Shown here in pieces: positions 24,330-31,579 of a stretch of DNA of 52,206 nt (within the stretch, counting starts at the first letter, position 1; every line of letters starts with the position of its first letter). Made by a program: the position numbers and the translations under genes. Source of the stretch: an uncultured Clostridia bacterium. GTDB taxonomy: Bacteria; Bacillota; Clostridia; Christensenellales; UBA1242. The notes below the pieces were generated by a model. That model was given only the letters and a program-made list of their open reading frames with translations. It was not told where the DNA came from and made no database searches. The DNA is taken from assembly GCA_930990515.1 (NCBI GenBank), contig CAKNPS010000006.1:1-52206 (forward strand), read 5' to 3'.

Positions 24330-25433
24330 ATGGAGCATATTTCACTTTACAGAAAGTATAGACCAAAAACATTTGATGAAGTTATTGGGCAAGACCATAT
24401 CACAAAAACCTTGCAAAATCAGGTGATGACAGGGCATATTGGTCATGCCTATCTTTTTACTGGCACGCGTGGAACAGGAAAGACAAGTATTGCAAAAATT
24501 TTGGCAAGAGCGGTCAACTGTTTGCACCCAGAAAATGGTTCTCCTTGTGGTAAATGTGAAGTATGTCTTAACCTTCAAAAAGAAAACGACATAAATATTA
24601 TTGAAATTGATGCGGCTTCAAACAATAAAGTTGATGATGTTCGCGAAATTCGTGAAAAAGTTAAGTTTTTGCCAGTTGGTGCAAAATATAAAGTGTATAT
24701 TATTGATGAAGTTCACATGTTGACAGATAGTGCTTTCAATGCACTTCTTAAAACTTTGGAAGAACCACCATCACACATAATTTTCATTTTGGCAACAACT
24801 GAAGCACACAAACTTCCACAAACAATTCTTTCGCGTTGCGTCCGTTTTGATTTTCATCTTGTGTCTGTTGATGACTTAATGAAACACTTAAGGAAAATTT
24901 TTGATAAAGAAAATATCACCTATGATGAAGAAAGTTTGAAACTTATCGCAACAGCAGGAGAAGGAAGTGTGCGTGACACTTTGTCAATCGCTGATTCCAT
25001 TGCGTCATATTGTCAAAACAAAATTACAAAAGAAGAAACCTTGAAAATTCTTGGAACAACTGACTATGAACTTATCTTGAATTTCTTTGACAATTTAAGA
25101 GATAGAGAAGTTGGGAATATTTTGGAACTTATTGACAAAATTGAAAAAGAAGGAAAAAATTTGGCGGTGTTTTCCAAAGATGTTTCCAAGCACGCAAGAA
25201 ATTTATTAGTGGCTAAAACTTGTCAAGATGCCAACAAAATTTTAAATCTTCCAGATGATGTTTTTGAAAAATTTAAGGCACAGGCTGACAGTTTCAATGA
25301 AAAAGATTTAATAAGATATATGCAAGTCTTTTCATCAGCAGAAAATGAACTTCGCTACACACTCTCTGTTAGACTTCTTCTTGAAACCACAAGTTTGACA
25401 GCAATGCTTGGATTTGAAGTAAAAAAAAACTGA
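24330..25433 (+). CDS. dnaX: DNA polymerase III gamma-type subunit, short form of dnaX (367 aa)
   Basis: AAA+ clamp-loader ATPase: Walker A GTRGTGKTS, zinc-binding cysteines (NCLHPENGSPCGKCEVC), Walker B IIDEVHML, and sensor regions LEEPPSHIIFILATTE and SRCVRFDF. The frame ends at TGA 25431-25433 right after domain III, so this product is what gamma is in other bacteria. The codons before the stop are GTA AAA AAA AAC: a run of nine A (25421-25429). A -1 slip here continues into the frame at 25430-25768 and gives a 479-aa tau-like product. It heads the conserved dnaX-ybaB-recR operon. Confidence 0.95.
   Translation: MEHISLYRKYRPKTFDEVIGQDHITKTLQNQVMTGHIGHAYLFTGTRGTGKTSIAKILARAVNCLHPENGSPCGKCEVCLNLQKENDINIIEIDAASNNKVDDVREIREKVKFLPVGAKYKVYIIDEVHMLTDSAFNALLKTLEEPPSHIIFILATTEAHKLPQTILSRCVRFDFHLVSVDDLMKHLRKIFDKENITYDEESLKLIATAGEGSVRDTLSIADSIASYCQNKITKEETLKILGTTDYELILNFFDNLRDREVGNILELIDKIEKEGKNLAVFSKDVSKHARNLLVAKTCQDANKILNLPDDVFEKFKAQADSFNEKDLIRYMQVFSSAENELRYTLSVRLLLETTSLTAMLGFEVKKN
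25421..25430 (+). promoter_or_regulatory. A9 slippery site in dnaX (candidate -1 frameshift or transcript slippage)
   Basis: Nine A residues are followed by C. In the zero frame the last heptamer is A-AAA-AAC, a classic tandem-slip sequence, and the stop TGA follows directly. E. coli dnaX uses A-AAA-AAG, and Thermus dnaX uses a run of nine A at which RNA polymerase slips. No strong stimulatory hairpin is obvious downstream; a weak Shine-Dalgarno-like TTGGA lies at 25409-25413. Confidence 0.7.
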
Positions 25434-25768
25434 AAATTGAAGTTGATTCCACAAAACTTTCGCCTAAAAATGTTTGGGGCAAAATTGTTCTATATCTAAA
25501 AGAAAATAAGAAAGTTGCTTTGCATGTTGCTTGTGGTGACATAACAAATGTGGAAATAAATGGAGATAAACTTATTGTTCGCTCATCTGACGACTTCCTT
25601 CTAAGCATTTTGGAAGATGGCAGGCGAGAAATTGAAAATGCGATTCGCTGGCAGGGGCTAAACTTATCATTTGAACTTGTCAAGTTTGAAAGTAAAGCAC
25701 AACTGCAAGAAAAAGATATTGTGAAACTCACCAGACTTTTTAGCGATAAATTGAAGATTGAAGATTAA
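25430..25768 (+). CDS. dnaX: dnaX tau-type C-terminal extension in the -1 frame (112 codons)
   Basis: This frame has no plausible start near the junction (the first ATG is at 25520) but is open from the A9 run. It encodes KLKIEVDSTKLSPKNVWGKIVLYLKENKKVALH and on to LFSDKLKIED. The section VWGKI...LIVRSSDDFLLSILEDGRREIENAI resembles the C-terminal domain of Bacillota DnaX, which follows domain III. Joined through a -1 slip, DnaX is 479 residues. The AAGGAG for ybaB follows at once. The alternative is a recent one-base indel that truncated the gene. Confidence 0.8.
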   Translation: MKIEVDSTKLSPKNVWGKIVLYLKENKKVALHVACGDITNVEINGDKLIVRSSDDFLLSILEDGRREIENAIRWQGLNLSFELVKFESKAQLQEKDIVKLTRLFSDKLKIED

Positions 25769-25780
25769 AAGGAGAATGAA

Positions 25781-26095
25781 ATGGGATATAATTTTGGTGG
25801 ATTTGGCGGTGGAAATATGCAACAACTTATGCGCCAAGCACAAAAGATGCAAGAAGAAATGAGAAGAATTAGAGAAGAAATTGACTCTACTGAATACACT
25901 TCCACAGTGGGCGGTGGAATGGTGGAAATCACCATTTTGGGAAATCGCACAGTTAAAGGCGTGAAGATTAAGAAAGAAGTTGTTGACCCTGATGATGTTG
26001 AAATGCTAGAAGATTTGATTGTTTCTGCAACAAATGATTGCTTAAAGAAAATTGCTGATGATGAAAGAGCAAAATTGCCAAATATGGGAATGTAA
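25781..26095 (+). CDS. ybaB: YbaB/EbfC nucleoid-associated protein (104 aa)
   Basis: It has the Gly/Met/Gln-rich N-terminus typical of the family (YNFGGFGGGNMQQLMRQAQKMQEEM), then the DNA-binding beta part TVGGGMVEITILGNRTVKGVKI and LEDLIVSATNDCLKKI. It forms dimers that bind DNA and is encoded between dnaX and recR in most bacteria. AAAAGGAG ribosome site; recR starts 3 bases after its stop. Confidence 0.93.
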   Translation: MGYNFGGFGGGNMQQLMRQAQKMQEEMRRIREEIDSTEYTSTVGGGMVEITILGNRTVKGVKIKKEVVDPDDVEMLEDLIVSATNDCLKKIADDERAKLPNMGM

Positions 26096-26097
26096 AG

Positions 26098-26685
26098 ATG
26101 TTTGACGAACCTATTGAAAAACTTATTGAATATTTTAGACAACTTCCAGGCGTGGGGAAAAAGACCGCTCAACGCTATGCTTTTTATATCATTGAAAACA
26201 GCAAAGAAAAAGCAGATAATTTTGCAAACGCCATAAAGGAAGTTAAGGAAAAAGTTAAACTTTGTTCAGTTTGTGGAAACTATTCCACAAGCGATATTTG
26301 TCCAATTTGTCAAACTCGCAACAGAAAAGTGATTTGTGTTGTGCAAGAACCAAAAGATGTTGTTTCCATGGAAAAAGTGAAATCTTTTGACGGAGTTTAT
26401 CACATTCTTTTTGGAACAATAAGTCCGCTTGAAAATCGTGGGCCAAACGACATAAAAATCAAAGAACTTCTCCAAAGAGTGCAAAACGACAAAGTGGAAG
26501 AAGTTATTATGGCGACAAATCCAGATGTTGAAGGTGATGCCACTGCAATGTATATTTCAAGGCTTTTGAAACCACTAGGTGTTAAAGTGACAAGACTGGC
26601 GCAAGGCATTGCAATGGGAAGCGACATTGAATTTGCTGATGAAGTGACACTTGAAAGAGCATTAGAACAACGCAAAGAAATTTAA
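26098..26685 (+). CDS. recR: recombination mediator RecR (195 aa)
   Basis: An N-terminal helix-hairpin-helix (FRQLPGVGKKTAQRYAFYI), a Cys4 zinc finger (CSVCGNYSTSDICPIC), a Toprim domain (VICVVQEPKDVVSMEKV...HILFGTISPLENRGPNDI) and the C-terminal Walker-B-like ATNPDVEGDATAMYISRLL are all present. It helps load RecA through RecF/RecO. The last 57 coding bases are repeated twice more downstream in a tandem array, but the gene itself is complete. Confidence 0.96.
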   Translation: MFDEPIEKLIEYFRQLPGVGKKTAQRYAFYIIENSKEKADNFANAIKEVKEKVKLCSVCGNYSTSDICPICQTRNRKVICVVQEPKDVVSMEKVKSFDGVYHILFGTISPLENRGPNDIKIKELLQRVQNDKVEEVIMATNPDVEGDATAMYISRLLKPLGVKVTRLAQGIAMGSDIEFADEVTLERALEQRKEI

Positions 26686-27187
26686 CAGCAGACAATGCCT
26701 GTTTTTATTTTTAATTAAAAATTTTTAGTTTATGTAATCTTTAGATTGTTTATTGTTAAAAAATGTTGTTTTGATTGAAAGTTTGTAAAAATCAAGAAAC
26801 AGACAACGTCTGTGAATTTGCTGATGAAGTGACACTTGAAAGAGCATTAGAACAGCGCAAAGAAATTTAATAGCAGGCATTGCCTGTTTTTATTTTTTAA
26901 AAAAATCTTTTTAATTTATGTAATCTTTAGATTGTTTATTGTTAAAAAATGTTGTTTTGATTGAAAGTTTATAAAAAATCAAGAAACAGACAACGTCTGT
27001 GAATTTGCTGATGAAGTAACACTCGAAAGAGCATTAGAACAGCACAAAGAAATTTAACAGCAGGCAATGCCTGTTTTTATTTTTAATTAAAAATTTTTAG
27101 TTTATGTAATCTTTAGATTATTTATTGATAAAAATGTTGTTTTGATTGAAAGTTTATAAAAAATCAAGAAACAGGCGATGCCTGTTT
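26629..27187 (+). repeat. three tandem 186-bp copies of the recR 3' end plus terminator
   Basis: Units begin at 26629, 26814 and 27001 (periods 185 and 187). Each holds the last 57 coding bases of recR with its stop, a CAGRC-(3 nt)-GCCTG hairpin with a T-run, about 100 bp of AT-rich DNA and a second hairpin (ACAGAC-AAC-GTCTGT in units 1 and 2, ACAGGC-GAT-GCCTGT in unit 3). Copies differ by a few substitutions, for example gaacaacgc, gaacagcgc and gaacagcac. Only the first copy is attached to a full recR. The array fills the gap up to argS and gives six hairpins in series. Confidence 0.95.
26689..26711 (+). terminator. first terminator after recR
   Basis: CAGAC-AAT-GCCTG with one mismatch is followed by TTTTTATTTTT, four bases after the recR stop. 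Better-paired copies lie at 26874-26896 and 27061-27083. Confidence 0.8.
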
Positions 27188-27251
27188 GACTTTTCTTAAA
27201 TATTTTGCTAAGATATAGTATTGTTTAATTATAATTGGAAATGGGTGATTT

Positions 27252-29036
27252 ATGGACTTAAGAGAAGAAATTAAAAAAGAGATTGAAAAAGTTGTTGTGG
27301 AAATGGGGATAAGCGCGGACAAACTTTCCGTTTCTTTTTCCAATCTTCCTGAAATTTGCGACTTTCAAACTAACTTTGCTTTGATAGAAAGCCGAAATTT
27401 AGGCAAAAAACCTTTCGAACTTGCTTCGGAAATTGTGGATAAGTTGAAAAATGAAAAAGTTGAAAATTTAGAATTTTCAGTGGCAATGCCGGGGTTTATC
27501 AACATTAAGGTGACAGAAAAACTTTTGTCTGACTTTGCCAATGAAGTGATTGGCGATGAAAGACTGGGTGTTGCCAAAGTGGAAAAGCCTAGAAAAATTT
27601 TGATTGATTATGGTGGGGCAAATGTTGCAAAAGAACTTCATGTTGGACATCTTCGTTCGCCAATAATTGGAGAAGCACTAAAGCGTTTGCATAGATTTTT
27701 GGGTGACTATGTTGTGGCTGACACGCACTTAGGCGACTGGGGACTTCAAATGGGCTTAACAATTTTGCAACTTAAAAATGATGGTTTTTTAGACGAATTT
27801 TTTGAAAAAAATGCGAAAATAAGTGAAATTTCCTTAAAAAATGTCACCTTGGACACTTTAAACGAAGAATATCCAAAGGCAAGCAAACGCAAAGATATTG
27901 ATGAAGAATTTAAAAAACTTGCTGACACTTACACGCTCTACATTCAACAAAAGAAAGAACCATACTTTACAATTTACAAACAAATAAGAGAACTTTCGGT
28001 TGAAGAAATCAAGAAAAACTATTCCATGCTCAATGCTTACTTTGATTATTGGTATGGCGAAAGTGATGCTGATAAATATATTGATGAGGTGCTAGAGATT
28101 TTTGAAAAGAAGGGACTCGTTCGCGAAAGTGACGGAGCAATGGTTGTGGATATTGCAGAAGAAGGCGAGCATATACCAATTCCAAAGAAAAGCCCAGATG
28201 AAGTTCAAAGATATAAAAACCCAATGCCACCAGCAATTCTCAAAAAATATAATGGCGGGGTTTTATATCTAACAACTGAAATTGCCACCATTTTGATGAG
28301 AAACCGAATGGACAATTTTGATGAAATGATATATCTTACCGATAATCGCCAAGGAAATCATTTTATTCAAGCCTTTAGATGTGCTAAAAAAGCGGGAATT
28401 TCTCCAGCAGAACAAGTTTTGAAACATATTGCTTTTGGAACAATGAATGGCAAAGATGGCAAGCCTTTCAAAACAAGAAGTGGCGAAACCATTAAACTTA
28501 AAGATGTCATCAATCTTTTAATTGATAAGGCAAGTGAAAAATTAAAAGCAAACGGTATTGAAAACGATAGAGAACTTGCAAGAAAAATTGGTGTTGCCGC
28601 AATGAAGTTTGGAGATTTGTCAAACATTATTTCAAAAGACTATGTTTTTGACATTGACAAGTTCTTATCTTTTGATGGAAAAACGGGACCATACATTCAA
28701 TATACAATTGCTCGTATAAATTCCATTTTGGAAAAGAAAGATGTGGACTATGGCGAAATTAAAATTGAAACCAAAGAAGAACGAGATATTCTTATGATGC
28801 TTTTGAAACTTAATTCCGCTTATTTTGTTGGCTATGCGGACTATTCACTCAATCTTATCTGTTCTTCAACATTTGATTTGGCAAAAGCATTTTCAACATT
28901 GTATAACAACACAAAAATTTTAAGTGAAAAGAATTTGGAGAAAAAGAGAAGTTTGCTTTCTCTTTGCCTACTTGTTAAAAAAGCACTTTCAAATGCTCTT
29001 GAAGTTTTGGGTATTGATGTTGTTGAAAAAATGTGA
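27252..29036 (+). CDS. argS: arginyl-tRNA synthetase (594 aa)
   Basis: Complete class I enzyme. It has the N-terminal ArgS-specific domain, the HIGH-type motif in AKELHVGHLRSPIIGEALKRL, then LGDWGLQMG, the signature LYLTTEIATILMRNR and TDNRQGNHFIQAF. A degenerate KMSK region follows (MNGKDGKPFKTRSG, as usual for ArgS), and the anticodon-binding DALR domain runs at the C-terminus. It charges tRNA-Arg, including the unusual tRNA-Arg(CCU) at 6913. There is no T-box leader upstream; the repeat array fills the upstream gap. Confidence 0.97.
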   Translation: MDLREEIKKEIEKVVVEMGISADKLSVSFSNLPEICDFQTNFALIESRNLGKKPFELASEIVDKLKNEKVENLEFSVAMPGFINIKVTEKLLSDFANEVIGDERLGVAKVEKPRKILIDYGGANVAKELHVGHLRSPIIGEALKRLHRFLGDYVVADTHLGDWGLQMGLTILQLKNDGFLDEFFEKNAKISEISLKNVTLDTLNEEYPKASKRKDIDEEFKKLADTYTLYIQQKKEPYFTIYKQIRELSVEEIKKNYSMLNAYFDYWYGESDADKYIDEVLEIFEKKGLVRESDGAMVVDIAEEGEHIPIPKKSPDEVQRYKNPMPPAILKKYNGGVLYLTTEIATILMRNRMDNFDEMIYLTDNRQGNHFIQAFRCAKKAGISPAEQVLKHIAFGTMNGKDGKPFKTRSGETIKLKDVINLLIDKASEKLKANGIENDRELARKIGVAAMKFGDLSNIISKDYVFDIDKFLSFDGKTGPYIQYTIARINSILEKKDVDYGEIKIETKEERDILMMLLKLNSAYFVGYADYSLNLICSSTFDLAKAFSTLYNNTKILSEKNLEKKRSLLSLCLLVKKALSNALEVLGIDVVEKM

Positions 29037-29214
29037 CAGGCGTTACCTGATTTTAAGTGTTTGGACTTATTTTTAACCTATAAAGATGAAGATTTTTATT
29101 ATATGTTTTATTTGTAAAATATTATCATTATATAAATATTATAATAAAAGGTTAATTCCTATATTCCTTTAAAATAGGGCTAGAAAAATTTTTCAAAAAT
29201 TTATCAAAAAGGTA

Positions 29215-29243
29215 TTTACAAATCAAAAAAAATGTGTTATATT
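29215..29243 (+). promoter_or_regulatory. promoter of the 73-aa gene
   Basis: TTTACA (29215-29220), a 17-base spacer and TATATT (29238-29243). The spacer contains TCAAAAAAAATGTG (29223-29236), which occurs again in the promoter region of the 93-aa gene at 29548-29561. The gap from the argS stop (29037-29214) has a weak CAGG-CCTG hairpin at 29037-29049 and nothing else clear. Confidence 0.7.
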
Positions 29244-29273
29244 ATTGATGTAAAAAACCTATGGAGGTGAAAA

Positions 29274-29495
29274 ATGAACAACACAACTAACAATGCATAT
29301 GGTAAATATTTTGAAGAGCAAGCAAAGAGAAGAGGCTTTGAATGTCGTGCTGCGCTTCCAGAAGATATTGTAATTACTCCTAATAATGAAAAAGTATCTA
29401 CATTACCTAAATTTGTTGAAGTTACAAAAAGTAATAGTGGAAGTCTTTATAATAAAGCTATTAAATCAAAGTCAAATGAAGGAAGAGAAAAATAA
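29274..29495 (+). CDS. unrecognised 73-aa protein
   Basis: A good GGAGGTG ribosome site and a strong promoter support it as a real gene. The product is hydrophilic: a helix (AYGKYFEEQAKRRGFECRAALPEDIV) then an Asn/Ser/Lys-rich tail. No motif recognised. It is a single-gene unit, ending at a T-run hairpin at 29503. Confidence 0.6.
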   Translation: MNNTTNNAYGKYFEEQAKRRGFECRAALPEDIVITPNNEKVSTLPKFVEVTKSNSGSLYNKAIKSKSNEGREK

Positions 29496-29502
29496 AAATT
29501 AA

Positions 29503-29530
29503 AAATATTGCAAAATTGCAATATTTTTTT
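29503..29530 (+). terminator. terminator of the 73-aa gene
   Basis: Stem aaatattgc / gcaatattt with loop AAAATT and a following T-run. Confidence 0.85.
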
Positions 29531-29599
29531 TAATTTTGTTTTGAGTTTCAAAAAAAATGTGATATTATTATATTGAATAACATTTTTTAAAGGACTAAT

Positions 29600-29881
29600 A
29601 TGAAAAAGTATCGTTTTCTTTATCCAGCAATCTTTATAAAAGATGAAGAAGGTCATTATCAAGTTGTTTTTCCAGACCTTGACATTTATATTGACGGTGA
29701 TAATCTTTCAGAAGCATATCTTTATGCTAAAGATTTATTACGTGTTTATTTTACTTACGCGCTTAAATATGAAACTGATTATGCAAAACCTACTCAATTG
29801 GAGAAGATTATAAGTAAATGTAAAGGGAATGAAGTTGTTATGTATGTTGATGCATACATTGATGAAAAAGAAATTCAATAA
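29600..29881 (+). CDS. HicB-like small protein (93 aa)
   Basis: The N-terminal part KYRFLYPAIFIKDEEGHYQVVFPDLDIYIDGDNLSEAYLYAKDLL has the partly degraded RNase H-like fold of HicB antitoxins: Y-P-A-I-F, then G-x-Y-x-V-x-F-P-D-L, then the L-x-E-A helix. The C-terminal segment (VVMYVDAYIDEKEIQ) is short and lacks an obvious HTH or ribbon DNA-binding domain. No HicA toxin gene lies next to it, so it is an orphan HicB-fold protein. Its promoter region shares a 14-mer with that of the 73-aa gene upstream. Confidence 0.65.
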   Translation: MKKYRFLYPAIFIKDEEGHYQVVFPDLDIYIDGDNLSEAYLYAKDLLRVYFTYALKYETDYAKPTQLEKIISKCKGNEVVMYVDAYIDEKEIQ

Positions 29882-29904
29882 CAGGTATTACCTGTTATTT
29901 TTTT
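29877..29904 (+). terminator. triloop terminator containing the stop codon
   Basis: A perfect 10-bp stem aataacaggt / acctgttatt closes an ATT triloop and ends in a T-run. The TAA stop of the HicB-like gene (29879-29881) lies inside the 5' strand of the stem. Confidence 0.9.
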
Positions 29905-30017
29905 ACTAATACTTAAAAAGGAATGAAATTTAGATTTTCTAATAATTTATCATTAGGTTTTAATGATTATTTGCTTTTTGATATTTTTAAAATTCCATAT
30001 TTTTTAAAAATTGGGTA

Positions 30018-30046
30018 TTGACAACAAGGTATATCTATTGTAAAAT
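30018..30046 (+). promoter_or_regulatory. near-consensus promoter of the 225-aa gene
   Basis: TTGACA (30018-30023), a 17-base spacer and TAAAAT (30041-30046), with the ribosome site GGAATGGAG before ATG 30072. The rest of the 29905-30071 gap is AT-rich without other features. Confidence 0.8.
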
Positions 30047-30071
30047 ATGAAAGTAAAAGGAATGGAGTATT

Positions 30072-30749
30072 ATGAGAAAAATAGAAGATAAGTTTATGGT
30101 TAGAAGATATGGGAAAGGTGATACATTTCGTATTTACTATCCTAGTTCTTGTTATAAGAGCGGTTTTAGTATAAATAAAGCGGAACAAATTGCTATTCGT
30201 GACCAAAAGGGGAGACCACTTTCAGAATTTCCTATGGAGTCATTTGCTATGGAAATTATTGTTCCAAAAAAGATTTTTAAAGATGCGATTGTTAATGAAA
30301 TTCATACAAAAAAGGCTCATCTTTCTGTTTATATTCCTGTTGAAACAGATGGAACTTATATTTATCCTAATAAGGATTATAAATCAATTATGAAGGCAAT
30401 CAAGGTTGCAATTTATGAACATTTTGAAGATGAATGTGTTTGTAAGCATAGATTAAAAAATAGTGAACAACTTACAAAAGAACAAAAACAAGAAATTGAA
30501 AACCAAACTCAAGAATTTATTGCAAGTTTTGATGGCTTTGAAATTAATTTTAATGATATGTTCTGCTCAAGAATAGATTATGCAGGATTTAAAGGAGAAA
30601 AAACTTTTGAACTTGTTGGAGTTGATTTTTATAAATTCAATTATAATAAAAAGGAAATGGCTCCAGAAAATGTGACTAGAATTGCAAAAAGCGTAACAGC
30701 AAAGAAAAAAGAAGAAAAAGAAGGCTCAAAAGCAAAGGGTGAAAAATAA
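30072..30749 (+). CDS. unrecognised 225-aa protein
   Basis: A cytoplasmic mixed alpha/beta protein. It starts MRKIEDKFMVRRYGKGDTFRIYYPSSCYKSG, has a central YIYPNKDYKSIMKAIKVAIYEHFEDE helix, and ends in a Lys/Glu-rich tail (KKKEEKEGSKAKGEK) likely disordered. I find no motif to name. The strong promoter suggests appreciable expression. It precedes the rpmG-secE-nusG-rplKA block but is separated from it by a promoter and hairpin. Confidence 0.6.
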   Translation: MRKIEDKFMVRRYGKGDTFRIYYPSSCYKSGFSINKAEQIAIRDQKGRPLSEFPMESFAMEIIVPKKIFKDAIVNEIHTKKAHLSVYIPVETDGTYIYPNKDYKSIMKAIKVAIYEHFEDECVCKHRLKNSEQLTKEQKQEIENQTQEFIASFDGFEINFNDMFCSRIDYAGFKGEKTFELVGVDFYKFNYNKKEMAPENVTRIAKSVTAKKKEEKEGSKAKGEK

Positions 30750-30801
30750 TTAAGTTTGCTAGAACTAGACAAAAAATTCTTATAAATCTTTTCTAAAACA
30801 C

Positions 30802-30864
30802 TTGACTATTTATTTTCGTTGTGATAATATATGACTAACACTTTTCGAGGTGTTAGTTTTTTTG
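30802..30864 (+). promoter_or_regulatory. rpmG promoter with hairpin at the transcript 5' end
   Basis: TTGACT (30802-30807), a 17-base spacer and TAATAT (30825-30830). A hairpin ctaacac / gtgttag (30834-30855, loop TTTTCGAG) followed by seven T begins almost exactly where transcription should start. It is either the terminator of the upstream gene merged into the promoter region, or a 5' hairpin/attenuator on the rpmG mRNA. The rpmG ribosome site TAGGAGG follows. Confidence 0.65.
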
Positions 30865-30877
30865 TTAGGAGGCAATT

Positions 30878-31039
30878 ATGGCAGCGCCAAAACGCAAGAT
30901 AATCACATTAGAATGTACAGAATGTAAGAATAGAAATTATTCTTCTGAAAAAAATACATCTGCTAATGCTGAAAGAATTGAAATTATGAAGTTTTGTCCT
31001 TTTTGCAATAAGAGAACAAAGCACAAAGAAACAAAATAA
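30878..31039 (+). CDS. rpmG: ribosomal protein bL33 (53 aa)
   Basis: Starts [21 protein letters not shown] and ends [17 protein letters not shown], the usual bL33 sequence, with two CxxC pairs (zinc-binding C+ form). AGGAGG ribosome site. It is first in the usual rpmG-secE-nusG-rplK-rplA order. Confidence 0.95.
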   Translation: MAAPKRKIITLECTECKNRNYSSEKNTSANAERIEIMKFCPFCNKRTKHKETK

Positions 31040-31061
31040 TTTGTTTTAATTTGGAGGAACT

Positions 31062-31556
31062 ATGTCTAAAAAGCACAAAGAGGCAAGAAAGGCTCAACGA
31101 CAAAGCCTTTACACTCCTGAAGAAAACACACAAGTGAACGAAGAACAAGATGTTCAAGAAACTGTGGAACAAGCAGAAGTTAAAGAAGAGGCTCCAATTA
31201 ATGTCATAACTGAAGGAGTTGTGGCTGAAAATGTCGCTGAAACCACCGAAGGCGTGATTGTAACTGAAGATAAAGCGGAAGAAAAGAAAAACAAGAAGTC
31301 AAAGAAAGACGAAAACGCGAAACAAGACAGTAAAGACGCTAAAAAAGATAATAAAAAGAAAGGTAAAAAAGATAACAAGAAAAGTCTTATTAAAAAGACC
31401 AAAGAAACCGCTAGTGAACTTAAAAAAGTTACTTGGCCAACATTTGGTGAAGTTGTTAAAAAGACCGGTATTGTTATTGCTTTCGTTGTCATTTTTGGGC
31501 TTTTAATTTATGGCGTAGATGTGCTTTTAGGTTGGCTTGTTAGCCTTCTCGTGTAA
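31062..31556 (+). CDS. secE: preprotein translocase subunit SecE with long N-terminal extension (164 aa)
   Basis: The conserved SecE module is confined to the last ~58 residues: ETASELKKVTWPTFGEVVKKTGIVIAFVVIFGLLIYGVDVLLGWLVSLL, with the amphipathic helix, the WP motif and one membrane helix. Before it are about 105 residues of low-complexity charge: an acidic Glu/Val/Thr stretch, then a strongly basic block of Lys/Asp (KKDNKKKGKKDNKK). Single-helix SecE is normally about 60-75 residues, so more than half is extension. It is essential for SecYEG. The extension would lie in the cytoplasm near the ribosome and membrane surface. Confidence 0.93.
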   Translation: MSKKHKEARKAQRQSLYTPEENTQVNEEQDVQETVEQAEVKEEAPINVITEGVVAENVAETTEGVIVTEDKAEEKKNKKSKKDENAKQDSKDAKKDNKKKGKKDNKKSLIKKTKETASELKKVTWPTFGEVVKKTGIVIAFVVIFGLLIYGVDVLLGWLVSLLV

Positions 31557-31579
31557 TGCAAAAAGTTTAAGGAGATAAT

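Noticed and set aside
26629..27187. The repeat array after recR could be taken for a CRISPR array.
   Set aside because: Units are ~186 bp with recR coding sequence inside, the whole unit is repeated including the would-be spacers, and no cas genes are present. It is a tandem duplication.
27187..27252. A T-box leader before argS.
   Set aside because: Only 65 bases remain between the array and the start, with no T-box motif or specifier-loop structure.
29600..29881. A complete HicAB toxin-antitoxin pair.
   Set aside because: No HicA-like gene (a ~60-residue basic protein with a GSHxxY-type motif) lies on either side; the 73-aa protein does not resemble HicA.
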